From a virus, in IMG/VR virus record IMGVR_UViG_3300034072_000852, positions 1 to 40,190 of that record: a DNA stretch of 40,190 bases, one strand, 5' to 3'. Position 1 is the first letter of the stretch; each line of letters begins with the position of its first letter. Shown here piece after piece: positions 8,562-16,822 of the stretch. The notes beneath the pieces are model-generated. The model ran no database searches. It saw only the letters and a program-made list of their open reading frames with translations, and was not told where the DNA came from. The position numbers and the translations under genes are program-made.

Positions 8562-9404
8562 ATGGATGATCTGATTACTTTGTTTGTGCAATCGAACTAC
8601 ACCGAGCAACAAGCGGAGGATATCTTTGAAGCGATTGGACTCATGCGAGTCTTTAACTACCTGGATCCTTTTCTCCCCATGGAAGACTTGTTGATGAATG
8701 AGTCCTATGAGGATCCCATTGTCATGGTTGACAAGTTCTCATTGATCATCCTGAACGCACAGGCGTACCTGTTAGATCGTCACGGTATCTCTTTGTCGGA
8801 AGACACTACATTGGCCTTCAATAACCAAGTGCTGCGCGTGATGTTCCAACTACAACGTCTAGAAGATCCAGTTCCAGTACTGCGTGTATTGGAATCCGAC
8901 AATGACGACTCTATCAAGTTGTGTCAGATCCTGGAGATGTTCACCAATACTCCAGATACCACGTTCTTGCAGATCGTAGATACAGTTCGTCCAGTTTGCC
9001 TGAAGCTATTGGCTGAATACCTGTACGAACAAGAAGAGACGCAAAAGCTAGCTACCAAAGAGCTACCTATCTTGAAAGAGAATGTGCGTTTGTTTACCAA
9101 AGTCTTCGGGATCAACGAAGCAGTTCGAATCATCATGGACTCCGATGTCATCATGGGAGAAGACTTCGAGTTGTATCTGCCTTTGTACGACGAACTACGT
9201 GGTTTGATCACAGATGAAAACATGTTGGTCCAGACACTGGTGTTCCTGTTACTGTACTCGGGCAACGGTACACTCAACCCTATCGCTGTTTATACAGAAT
9301 ACGCCGACCGCTTGGTCGGCGATCTGGAGACTGCAAATCGCTTGGGTAAGGTCATCGCGGAGATGATCACCAAGATGACCCGACATAAGGAGCAAAATGC
9401 ATGA
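8562..9404 (+). CDS. Helical protein translationally coupled to RNA polymerase beta' fragment
   Basis: 280 residues, ATG 8562 with AGGAG seven bases upstream. Not recognised. Predicted almost entirely helical, acidic, rich in Leu, Glu and Val, with no membrane segment. Its stop overlaps the start of the beta' gene by four bases (ATGA), so the two proteins are probably made together and may interact. If the beta' gene belongs to the virion polymerase, this could be an assembly partner or a packaged accessory protein; that is inference from coupling only. Confidence 0.72.
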   Translation: MDDLITLFVQSNYTEQQAEDIFEAIGLMRVFNYLDPFLPMEDLLMNESYEDPIVMVDKFSLIILNAQAYLLDRHGISLSEDTTLAFNNQVLRVMFQLQRLEDPVPVLRVLESDNDDSIKLCQILEMFTNTPDTTFLQIVDTVRPVCLKLLAEYLYEQEETQKLATKELPILKENVRLFTKVFGINEAVRIIMDSDVIMGEDFELYLPLYDELRGLITDENMLVQTLVFLLLYSGNGTLNPIAVYTEYADRLVGDLETANRLGKVIAEMITKMTRHKEQNA

Positions 9405-10741
9405 AACGCTTAGACTTTTTGAAAGGGTCTTTCCTTAACAAGAGGTATTTGGAAAGTGATTGGTGGGTTCGCTGTATGTCCAATTTCAGTGATCCGGATC
9501 CAGCACAGGTACCCAAGCAACCATTTACGCTGATCCGGCAACCATGGGGCTTGGGTACTTATGATCAGAATCTAGAGATCCAGCCTATTGAAGACTACTC
9601 TGGCAAAGGGCCGTTGTTCGTAGCTAAAGACCCAGTCCATGTAGACCAGACGTGGCTACCGAACATCACAGCACCGATGGATACCACGTTCGGTATCTTG
9701 GTTAGTAATGCTGTTTTGCTGGCTGAGGTATTTGGAGCGAAGATTCCTTACATCAACAAGGAAGTGAAGATCTCTGAAATTGAAAAGATCATCATGCCCC
9801 GGTTGGAAAGCAATCCGGACAACTATGTACCCGGTCAGATCGTAGCGGTTCCCAGCTCTGTCACGGATCCTCAAAAAGAAAAGATCTATGTCTACGAATA
9901 TTTGAACCTGACTAAAGGTATCGAATTGATCGCGACAGTGATGGATCTGTTCACAGTGGGCCTGACCCAAAAGACACTGCTTCCTCCTCCTGGTATTGAG
10001 GAAAAGAAGAAACAGATGCTTCAGCGCCCAGGTCTGAATCTGAATGACCCTATTCAAATGGCTGCATTTGAAAAGGAACTTTTGGAATTCGACTATGACT
10101 ACCTCAAAGGCGATCCAAGTCTGGACAAGTTCGCAAGTGGCAAGATCCTCAAGGACAGCCGAAAGAAACTGTTCTTATCCATGGGCGCAGAAGGAGGCTT
10201 CCGAAAAGACGGAGGCATCACTGGTATCTCCCGCTCTCTGTCAGAAGGACTCCCTACTGACCCTGATCAATACGTAGCGACGATCAACGGATCCCGTGCT
10301 GGTTCATTCTCTCGTGGTTATGAGACCATGCAAGGTGGCGTGGCTGCTAAGCGAATGCTGGCCGCTTCTAATAACTACGTGATCGTGGAAGGTAACTGCG
10401 GATCGACCATGGGTATTACTCGCAAGTATTATCCTTGGCTAGTGAACTCTCTACGAGGACGCACAGTCATCAACGGCTCTACGCAAGTGAAAATCGGCGA
10501 CGGTGAAGATGTCAGTAAGTATCTAGGCCAAGTAGTGAGAACCCGCTCTCCCATGTACTGTCGTCTACCTGGGGAAGAGATCTGCTCGACATGTGCTGGT
10601 GATGCTATGGCTAAATACAAGACAGGTATCGCTTTGCCACTGACTGAAATCTCTCACGCGATTTTGACGGCATCTATGAAGGCGATGCACACTAACTCGT
10701 TGACGGTTAATGACTTTAACCTCGATGATCTATTCACGTAA
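9401..10741 (+). CDS. Phage multisubunit RNA polymerase beta' fragment, probable virion polymerase subunit (phiKZ gp80-like)
   Basis: 446 residues. INGSRAGSFSRGYETMQGG (about 295-313) matches the bacterial beta' segment GARKGLADTALKTANSG before the trigger loop. NCGS with C333, then C387, C395 and C398 (CRLPGEEICSTC), reproduces the second beta' zinc site (E. coli C814, C888, C895, C898). LPLTEISHAILTASMKAMHTNS matches the trigger-loop helix (GEAIGVIAAQSIGEPGTQ). The protein stops just after it, so it covers only the middle of beta'. It is clearly distinct from the second beta' gene at 16823, so it belongs to another polymerase. Size and gene order relative to the beta/beta' pair fit phiKZ gp80 of the virion polymerase, as I recall it. 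The beta' identity is firm; virion assignment is inference. Confidence 0.85.
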   Translation: MKRLDFLKGSFLNKRYLESDWWVRCMSNFSDPDPAQVPKQPFTLIRQPWGLGTYDQNLEIQPIEDYSGKGPLFVAKDPVHVDQTWLPNITAPMDTTFGILVSNAVLLAEVFGAKIPYINKEVKISEIEKIIMPRLESNPDNYVPGQIVAVPSSVTDPQKEKIYVYEYLNLTKGIELIATVMDLFTVGLTQKTLLPPPGIEEKKKQMLQRPGLNLNDPIQMAAFEKELLEFDYDYLKGDPSLDKFASGKILKDSRKKLFLSMGAEGGFRKDGGITGISRSLSEGLPTDPDQYVATINGSRAGSFSRGYETMQGGVAAKRMLAASNNYVIVEGNCGSTMGITRKYYPWLVNSLRGRTVINGSTQVKIGDGEDVSKYLGQVVRTRSPMYCRLPGEEICSTCAGDAMAKYKTGIALPLTEISHAILTASMKAMHTNSLTVNDFNLDDLFT

Positions 10742-10763
10742 AAACGGACAGGGACATGAGATA

Positions 10764-10949
10764 ATGTGCGATGCGGCTTATCACTTTAACCAGGCTCTGA
10801 AGTACTGGACGAAGCTCAACACCGAATGCCTTCAGGCGATATGTGGTCACTCAACGATTAAGAATTGGACAGATTCCCTGGCTGATTCGATGGTTGAGAA
10901 CCAACTTCAAACCTTTCGATTTTTAAATACATTCTTCAACAGCAATTGA
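10764..10949 (+). CDS. Small unknown protein
   Basis: 61 residues from ATG 10764, with CAGGGA ten bases upstream; it lies between the beta' stop and a strong stem-loop. Not recognised. It has no membrane segment; aromatic and Asn-rich at the C-terminus. It is the only open frame in the 226 bases between the beta' gene and the stem-loop, and the transcript apparently ends after it, which supports it being real. Confidence 0.45.
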   Translation: MCDAAYHFNQALKYWTKLNTECLQAICGHSTIKNWTDSLADSMVENQLQTFRFLNTFFNSN

Positions 10950-10967
10950 TTAAAAATCATATATAAA

Positions 10968-10991
10968 CCAGTCCGGGGAAACCTGGACTGG
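10968..10991 (+). terminator. Terminator stem-loop with GAAA loop
   Basis: CCAGTCCGGG-GAAA-CCTGGACTGG, a 10 bp stem (one G-T pair) closing a GAAA tetraloop, after the plus-strand RNA polymerase unit and 45 bases before the next plus-strand gene. Confidence 0.75.
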
Positions 10992-11036
10992 CCTGTATAA
11001 GGTGGGTATACCTTAAACAACACCCAAGGAGTAGTT

Positions 11037-11930
11037 ATGGATTTCTATCAAAATAACCAGGGTCAAGGCGGCCAGCCTGAATCTCGCCCTGGATTCACTG
11101 AACAACCGATGAACTTCGGTCAAAGCAGCAACCAAGCACCTGCGCCTTCTCAAAACAGCTACTCCGGTGGCAGCTATCAGAACCAAGCTCCACAACAGCA
11201 GCAGCCTCAGTACACCTCGACTGGCGGCGGAGGCAACAATGGTGGTAATTGGCAAAACCGTCAAGGTGGAAACAACGGCGGTAACTGGCAGAATCGCCAA
11301 GGAGGTGGTGGTAATTGGAATCGCAATGGTGGCGGAGGTGGCGGTGGCGGTAACTGGAAGAATCGTCAACAACCGAAGCCTCTGACCCCTGAGGAACTGG
11401 AAAAGCTTAAGCTCCCCAAGACTGCTGTCATTACCGGTAACGGCCGCGCGCCTGATCAACTGAAGCCTTTGATTGCAGAAGCTGGCAACATCCTGGCTCA
11501 CCATGGATATACCATCCGTGCATCCTGTATGGACGGTTTTGACAAAATGGTGATGGAAACCATTCCAGGTGTCGAGCTTCACATTCCGTGGAAGAACTTC
11601 AACCAAGTCCAGGGCGAAGCTTCTTATTTCAGCAACGACGAGTGCAAGGAATTTGCCAAGCGCTATTTGCCTGAATGGAGTAACATCAAGGAAGTACAAC
11701 AATCGTTCTATGCCAAGAACGTGCGTCTGATCCTGGGCAAGTACCTGAAGCAACCATGCCAGATTGTCATCATTTGGTCTGAAGATGGATGTGAAGGTCC
11801 AGCTACCCGCACGATGCAGTCCGGTCAAGCCGGTCACGTCGCAGCGATTGCTAAGGCGATGAACATCCCCGTCATCAATCTCTCTAACCCCAACGCAATC
11901 CCTCGTTTGCGTCAATTCTTGGAGTCCTAA
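11037..11930 (+). CDS. SLOG/DprA-like Rossmann protein with Gln/Asn/Gly-rich N-terminus
   Basis: 297 residues, ATG 11037 with AAGGAG upstream. The first ~115 residues are low-complexity, rich in Gln, Asn, Gly, Ser and Trp, with tandem GGNWQNRQ-type units around residues 65-110. The C-terminal ~170 residues begin AVITGNGRAPDQLKPLIAEAG and contain a buried strand CQIVIIWSEDGCEGPATRT followed by GHVAAIAKAMNIPVINLSN. This order (G-R-x-P strand-loop, later strand with charged loop, G-T-x-x helix) fits the SLOG/DprA/LOG superfamily, which binds nucleotides or single-stranded DNA. The low-complexity arm could bind nucleic acid or drive condensation. It is followed three bases later by 11934-12875, presumably co-transcribed. 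Fold call moderate; function unknown. Confidence 0.62.
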   Translation: MDFYQNNQGQGGQPESRPGFTEQPMNFGQSSNQAPAPSQNSYSGGSYQNQAPQQQQPQYTSTGGGGNNGGNWQNRQGGNNGGNWQNRQGGGGNWNRNGGGGGGGGNWKNRQQPKPLTPEELEKLKLPKTAVITGNGRAPDQLKPLIAEAGNILAHHGYTIRASCMDGFDKMVMETIPGVELHIPWKNFNQVQGEASYFSNDECKEFAKRYLPEWSNIKEVQQSFYAKNVRLILGKYLKQPCQIVIIWSEDGCEGPATRTMQSGQAGHVAAIAKAMNIPVINLSNPNAIPRLRQFLES

Positions 11931-11933
11931 ACA

Positions 11934-12875
11934 ATGTCGAAGCAAAACAACGTATTCAACAAGTCCACTCAAGCCCCGCAAACTGATCCAGTTGCAGAGG
12001 CACACGCCAAGGCCCTGGCTGAAGCTGCTGCCAAGGAAGCACAAGGTTCCAGCGAAGCACAAAAGCCTGCTGATACAGAATCTGCGAGTGAGGCACCTGT
12101 CCCTGTGACTGAGGCATCTGTGCCTGGTACCGAAGCGCCTGCTGATGCTGGCAAAACCGAATCGTCCACCCCAGCAGTGGTGGATCTGGGCGCCCTGGTC
12201 TCTGAAGCCAAGGATGTCAAGGATCCAGCACCTCAAGCCGTGAAAGTTACTTCTGATGTCACAGACACCACCCAAGCGAAGCAACCAAGTGAACAACCCA
12301 CCATCCAGGCTAAGCCCAAGGCCGTCGATCCCAAGATCGTCAAACGACCCGATGGCGCCGCTCCTCGCCAAGCTTCCCCTCAAAGTACGGGTAACGCGGC
12401 GAAAGTCGTGACCTCCAATGAGTTCGCAGCGATGATCGCAGCTGAGAAGGTCAAGGGTTCTACCTGGGCTGTCGATGTGATCTCGTTCTTCGAGCGTTAC
12501 GTTGAAGTCATGGCTCCTCGTCGCATCACTTCGCCTGCTGACATCCTGAAGTGGCAAGAAGGTCTGTACGACAAGCTGGTGTCTATTATTGAGCGCTCGC
12601 CCAGCCATGAGTTCCCACGTCTGTGGCGTCTGGCTATCGCTTACTTCGGTGAGTATCGCTCTGCGTGTTTCAGCCCTGTGTACTACAGCCGTGGTGCCAA
12701 GGAATGGAAACGCGATCCCAAGCAGTATCAGATTCTGACGTCTCTGACTAACCTGCTGGAAGCAACTGCCCTCGATCCCAAGAGCGTGAACCAAGTGGTG
12801 AACGTCAATGCGATCGTCGGTGAGAAGTTCAGTGAAGAAGGCCGCGGTCGTGTGATCGCTTTCTATCTGAAATAA
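11934..12875 (+). CDS. Unknown protein with long Ala/Pro/Glu-rich N-terminal arm
   Basis: 313 residues; ATG three bases after the previous stop, with GGAG at the end of that gene as ribosome binding site. Residues 1 to about 155 are low-complexity (Ala, Pro, Glu, Thr, Ser, with repeats such as TEASVPGTEAPA) and probably disordered. The C-terminal ~155 residues form a compact, Trp/Tyr-rich, probably helical domain (for example SFFERYVEVMAPRRITSPAD). Not recognised. Two successive proteins with a disordered arm plus a folded domain suggest they work together. It ends in a strong bidirectional stem-loop. Confidence 0.68.
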   Translation: MSKQNNVFNKSTQAPQTDPVAEAHAKALAEAAAKEAQGSSEAQKPADTESASEAPVPVTEASVPGTEAPADAGKTESSTPAVVDLGALVSEAKDVKDPAPQAVKVTSDVTDTTQAKQPSEQPTIQAKPKAVDPKIVKRPDGAAPRQASPQSTGNAAKVVTSNEFAAMIAAEKVKGSTWAVDVISFFERYVEVMAPRRITSPADILKWQEGLYDKLVSIIERSPSHEFPRLWRLAIAYFGEYRSACFSPVYYSRGAKEWKRDPKQYQILTSLTNLLEATALDPKSVNQVVNVNAIVGEKFSEEGRGRVIAFYLK

Positions 12876-12887
12876 AAAACAAACCAC

Positions 12888-12921
12888 TACCACTCCCTCT
12901 GCGAAAGCAGAGGGAGTGGTA
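12888..12921. terminator. Bidirectional terminator
   Basis: 15 bp perfect stem TACCACTCCCTCTGC with GAAA loop between convergent genes ending at 12875 and 12927. Confidence 0.85.
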
Positions 12922-12926
12922 AGTGT

Positions 12927-13370
12927 TTATGCTTGCTCGATTTGGTAGACGAATTCGTCAATCTCTTCAAAGATCAAATCCTTGAAGCTTGGATGCAGAG
13001 TGATCTTCCCATTCTTGCGTGTACCTTGAGCTTCGGCAATTGTGGCTTGGAGATACATCGCTGTGTGATTGATGGCTTCATCCTTGTTACGATCAACAGT
13101 CAGCTTGTTATCCAGACTCATGAAAGCAGAGATGAATTTCACTAGCAGTTGGAAGGTTCCTCCTACGTGCTGGAAACGATCAAGGAGTGCGTGTTCTGTG
13201 CGAAGTGGATCTTCCAAATCAATCCGCGGGCAATTCGCCAATAGGCTATACAGAGAACTGATCATGCGCGGATCCAGCTGCATATTCATAATGAATCCAG
13301 GATTGATCTTCACCAACATGCTCAGTGCAGAACGAGCGTACTTGTAGTTTTCCAGAGTTTTGAAGTTCAT
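12927..13370 (-). CDS. Unknown protein
   Basis: 147 residues, ATG 13370 with AAGGAAA upstream. Not recognised. Predicted mostly helical; hydrophobic positions are spread evenly and there is no membrane segment or cysteine cluster, so it is probably a soluble cytoplasmic protein. Strong stem-loops on both sides (12888-12921 and 13394-13425) isolate it; a TTTATAC element between the upstream stem-loop and the start could be its own promoter. Confidence 0.65.
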   Translation of the reverse strand: MNFKTLENYKYARSALSMLVKINPGFIMNMQLDPRMISSLYSLLANCPRIDLEDPLRTEHALLDRFQHVGGTFQLLVKFISAFMSLDNKLTVDRNKDEAINHTAMYLQATIAEAQGTRKNGKITLHPSFKDLIFEEIDEFVYQIEQA

Positions 13371-13393
13371 GTTTTTCCTTGTGTATAAAGATG

Positions 13394-13425
13394 ACTACAC
13401 AGGAGGCTACGGCCTCCTGTGTAGT
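13394..13425 (-). terminator. Terminator after helicase gene
   Basis: 14 bp perfect stem ACTACACAGGAGGC with 4-base loop, directly after the stop of the minus-strand helicase gene. Confidence 0.82.
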
Positions 13426-13426
13426 A

Positions 13427-15037
13427 TTAGTGGTCCTCGCCAATACGAGCACCGTAGTTGAAAGTCTTGATAGACTTAGTGATGTCTTTGAATAACTCAA
13501 ATCTGAACTGAGTGTACTGGAAGTGCTTTTTGATATCCCGACAAAACGGCATATACAAAGTCACCTTTCGTCCACCCGGTAGCTTTCTCAAGCGACCAAG
13601 CACTTGGAGATTTGATTTACTACTATTGACCATGGTTGTGCAGATGTTGCAAATCAAGTTTGGAATATCCACAGCAGTGCCACTGGATTGAATCGTACTG
13701 ACAGTGATATCAGAAGACATCAGATCAGCATACTTGTCGCCTTGTGCAGCGCAGTATCGAGCAATCTTCAATTGCGGATATCTGAGCGTCAAAGCCAGGA
13801 TGAATTTATCGGCCATGTCCACCGTAGCAACATAGACAATAGCTTTCTCTCCCTCTTGTCGGACTTTCATGAAGTCCCAGTCTAGGATACCTGTGACGAT
13901 CTGGATGTAACCCTTAAGAAGTCTTGGATAGCGAAGAATGCTTTTCTCCAAGACTGCATGAGAGTAATCATTGCGTCCAAATGCCTGGTACCGTATTTTG
14001 TGTAGAAGATCTCTAGCGAAATGGTACCCGATGAATTCCACATCGATGTACTTCTCCATTTTCACTTCTTCATAGCGTTTGATCTTCGGAAAGATCACGT
14101 TTTGCACACGCTCAACAAAAGCATCCTCAGCACGCATAGTGCCGGATAGAGCAATGAACTTAACGCCGTGTAGATGTGCTGCCAGTTTAAAGACTTTATA
14201 GATGTGTTCGTGAGCTTCGTCTACACCTACTAGACCCACACCAGTCAATGCTGGTAGCTGCCATGGCACTGCACCGTAGTCCTGTAAACAACCCTCAGGG
14301 TCATCCTCATAATCACTGATAAAAGCATCCATGGTCGTCAGCGTAATAGCGATGACCTTGGGTAGCTTCCTGGAGCCTTGCTCCTTGCAAATATGAATCA
14401 GACCACGTAACTGCGCCTTGGAGTCTACTGGCATGATCTCAGACTTCTTGATCTGAAGATTAGATTCCAAATCACCGGTGACATCTTTATCACCCACCCA
14501 TTTCACATGGTACTTGGGTAAAACAGATATAATCACCCGTTCACTAAGCTTTTCCATGATCCCACAGAAGGTAACGGTTTTACCACCTCCAGTAGGGATG
14601 GCAATCAGCTTAGAGAAGTGATCTCCGATGTCGACTTCATCCAAAGCAAACCTTCGAGCATCTTCCTGATAGTCTCGAAGAACACGCCCTTGTTGCAGAC
14701 GAAAGTCGATCTTATCTGGTTTGTGTGTCTTGATGTATTCGATGGTCAAGTCTTCAGCTAATAACTGAACAGCACGCAGTTCAGTCTGTAGACCAGGGAA
14801 TTGTCCTTTATGAAACCAAAACGCCTCCCCGTCATTTAGCTCAGCTCCGTAGATTTGAGTAGGTACACTAACAGTGACCATCTCTCCTCTGGAGTTCTCA
14901 ACCTTCTTATCAGTTCTGACTACCCAGTCATTGAGTACCCGTCTACAAGCCACCTTGATACGAGGGTCATTTGCAATGACTTTAAATCCATGCGTAAAGA
15001 CCTGAATAGTCCCGACATCTTTCTTACTATGCAGCAT
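13427..15037 (-). CDS. SF2 DNA/RNA helicase (DEAH box)
   Basis: 536 residues, ATG 15037 with AAGGATG upstream. Superfamily 2 motifs are clear: Q-like RDYQEDA (about 121-127), Walker A IPTGGGKT (147-154), DEAH box VGVDEAHE (273-276), motif III ALSGTMRAED (about 296-305) and motif VI VLGRLRKLPGGRK (about residue 500). This is an ATP-driven nucleic-acid translocase. About 110 residues precede the helicase core, resembling the arrangement of T4 UvsW (small N-terminal domain, then RecA-like domains), so a role in recombination-dependent replication or fork reversal is plausible but inferred. Transcribed from the spacer at 15038-15126 and ended by a stem-loop. Confidence 0.9.
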   Translation of the reverse strand: MLHSKKDVGTIQVFTHGFKVIANDPRIKVACRRVLNDWVVRTDKKVENSRGEMVTVSVPTQIYGAELNDGEAFWFHKGQFPGLQTELRAVQLLAEDLTIEYIKTHKPDKIDFRLQQGRVLRDYQEDARRFALDEVDIGDHFSKLIAIPTGGGKTVTFCGIMEKLSERVIISVLPKYHVKWVGDKDVTGDLESNLQIKKSEIMPVDSKAQLRGLIHICKEQGSRKLPKVIAITLTTMDAFISDYEDDPEGCLQDYGAVPWQLPALTGVGLVGVDEAHEHIYKVFKLAAHLHGVKFIALSGTMRAEDAFVERVQNVIFPKIKRYEEVKMEKYIDVEFIGYHFARDLLHKIRYQAFGRNDYSHAVLEKSILRYPRLLKGYIQIVTGILDWDFMKVRQEGEKAIVYVATVDMADKFILALTLRYPQLKIARYCAAQGDKYADLMSSDITVSTIQSSGTAVDIPNLICNICTTMVNSSKSNLQVLGRLRKLPGGRKVTLYMPFCRDIKKHFQYTQFRFELFKDITKSIKTFNYGARIGEDH

Positions 15038-15126
15038 CTATCTACATCCTTCTATCCTGTTTCTAATCTAAGTTGCCATATTTGATCCTATTGTATCTGT
15101 GTATTTTGTGAATATATGAAAGGTAA

Positions 15127-15155
15127 CTCCTGTACTCCTAGGTGGAGTACAGGAG
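15127..15155 (-). terminator. Intergenic stem-loop / terminator
   Basis: 12 bp perfect stem CTCCTGTACTCC with a 5-base loop just after the stop of the 15161-16183 gene. Confidence 0.78.
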
Positions 15156-15160
15156 ATTAC

Positions 15161-16183
15161 TTAACCCTTTTGTTGAAGATATTTGAGGCGGTTCTGAACT
15201 TTTTGAAGTCCCTGGTTACGCGTTTCTAATTCGATTTGTGTCCTAGTGAGGATTTCAAAAGGCGTGTAAAGGTTACCGACTTCCCCATCGCCTAGTCGGG
15301 CGTAAAGCGGGTACTTCAGATTATCCGGGTTCTCTTGTACCGTCTTCTTGAGTGCAATGTAGAGCAATCGGTAATCAGTAGCATCCGTCAGATACGCCAG
15401 TCCTTCGAACACCTCGGGACATTTCCTGTTACCTGGGATAGGTAGGTTCGAAGTCAAAAGACCATTCAGAATAGCTGTGGCTGGATCTCTGGTGATCGCC
15501 CGAACCACTCGCCCGAATTTAACCATAAATCCATCATCTTTTTCTTGAATGGATTCAATAAATACATCTCCGAGCGCCGCTTTGTCATTAGAGTCAACCA
15601 ATGCGTCTGTGTAGATTTTCAATTCTTGTTCATTCTGGACGAACATCTCATAGAAAACTACGTTGTTGGTAGAAGCGATCAATTCCCCAACCTCATCCTT
15701 GATATCATTCAACAGTCTGTTGAAAGTACCTACAGAATAGGTTTCAAAGAACATCACACTGTCGGCTTTCTTTTCAATCAAGAAAGCGATCTCACCGCGA
15801 GCAATGATATCAGTGATTCGTTGCTCCCAGTGCTCTCCTGTCAACAGTGAGCCATTGGTGGCGTGCAACACGCACTCCAGCTCATGCATAGACTTGACGG
15901 TGTAGTAATGGATCAGATCACAGATGCTTTTCCGCTCTGGTTTTCGAAGACCTTCAGGCAAAGGAAGTTTCGCTTCTTCCAGAATCTTCAGTAGCGGTGT
16001 AATAGTGAGAGCTTCTCCCTTGATCTTCAGTGTTAATAGCACGAGAGATGGGTTATCTCCGATTAATTTAGCGTCCCAGTTGCACCAGCTGCTGGATAGA
16101 CGAAGGCGCTCTGTATGAGCAACAGCGGTTTTAATAATGCACTTATAAATGGTGTAGCCGTCAATTGTTTCAAATTCGATCAT
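15161..16183 (-). CDS. Unknown protein
   Basis: 340 residues, ATG 16183 with a weak AAAGA site. Not recognised. Predicted mixed alpha/beta, acidic, with a Gln/Arg-rich C-terminal helix (NRLKYLQQKG end). It has no membrane segment. It follows the 16197-16763 gene by 13 bases without a stem-loop, so both are likely on one transcript that starts downstream of the 16787-16816 stem-loop. Confidence 0.68.
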   Translation of the reverse strand: MIEFETIDGYTIYKCIIKTAVAHTERLRLSSSWCNWDAKLIGDNPSLVLLTLKIKGEALTITPLLKILEEAKLPLPEGLRKPERKSICDLIHYYTVKSMHELECVLHATNGSLLTGEHWEQRITDIIARGEIAFLIEKKADSVMFFETYSVGTFNRLLNDIKDEVGELIASTNNVVFYEMFVQNEQELKIYTDALVDSNDKAALGDVFIESIQEKDDGFMVKFGRVVRAITRDPATAILNGLLTSNLPIPGNRKCPEVFEGLAYLTDATDYRLLYIALKKTVQENPDNLKYPLYARLGDGEVGNLYTPFEILTRTQIELETRNQGLQKVQNRLKYLQQKG

Positions 16184-16196
16184 GATTGTCTTTCGA

Positions 16197-16763
16197 TTAC
16201 TTAATATTCAGTTTGTCTTTAAAAGTTTGAAGTGCAGCAGCCGTGATACTTATTCGGTTTTCCAAATATTCTTGCCACTGTGCGACAGTGTAACACTTAG
16301 GGGTAAAACGTAAAAACTTAGTACTGACGAAGTCATATTTCGAATATAAGACATAAGGATATCCATTTGTGTTACCCAGAGTTCCTTTATTATATTGGAA
16401 CATAAAAAGAAGCTCTTCTGCTGGGTTACTGATAATACAGACCTCTCCGCTGTCAAACTCAGTAGGTTGAGGACTCTGAGCTTTTGTCGGTAACGGAAAG
16501 TTCCCCAGTTTACAGAATAAGAAGACATAATACAAAAGCTTTCCCGTCACGTCGGATGGGTAATTACTAAAATCAAAGATGGCGATTGTTTGGCCTTCAT
16601 TGATTTTCATGTCTTTGATCTCCGGATCAGTCGGTTCCGGTACTTCTACGTTGATATTACCCAAAAATCTAGTTCGTGCTACTTTAATAGCGTGTGTGTT
16701 TACTTCAGCACGAGACGCGTCGATAATCACTTTGAAACGTATTTGTTCAGTCTTTTCTTGCAT
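16197..16763 (-). CDS. Unknown protein
   Basis: 188 residues from ATG 16763 (AAGAAA upstream). An upstream ATG at 16790 lies inside the stem-loop and is rejected. Not recognised. Beta-rich look (IRFKVIIDASRAEVN, INVEVPEP, IAIFDFSNYP), slightly acidic; it contains EVCIISNPAEELLFMFQYNKG near the middle. No membrane segment. Probably co-transcribed with 15161-16183. Confidence 0.65.
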   Translation of the reverse strand: MQEKTEQIRFKVIIDASRAEVNTHAIKVARTRFLGNINVEVPEPTDPEIKDMKINEGQTIAIFDFSNYPSDVTGKLLYYVFLFCKLGNFPLPTKAQSPQPTEFDSGEVCIISNPAEELLFMFQYNKGTLGNTNGYPYVLYSKYDFVSTKFLRFTPKCYTVAQWQEYLENRISITAAALQTFKDKLNIK

Positions 16764-16786
16764 GATTTTCTTAAAATAATAAACTA

Positions 16787-16816
16787 TCACTCTGTGGTCT
16801 TTCGACCACAGAGTGA
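16787..16816 (-). terminator. Terminator after beta' gene
   Basis: 13 bp perfect stem TCACTCTGTGGTC with 4-base loop directly after the stop of the minus-strand beta' gene. Confidence 0.82.
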
Positions 16817-16822
16817 CTGGCT

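Noticed and set aside
11013-12893. 626-codon minus-strand frame opposite the SLOG pair
   Set aside because: Arg/Leu/Ser/Thr-biased, runs through two clear plus-strand genes and both flanking stem-loops; shadow frame.
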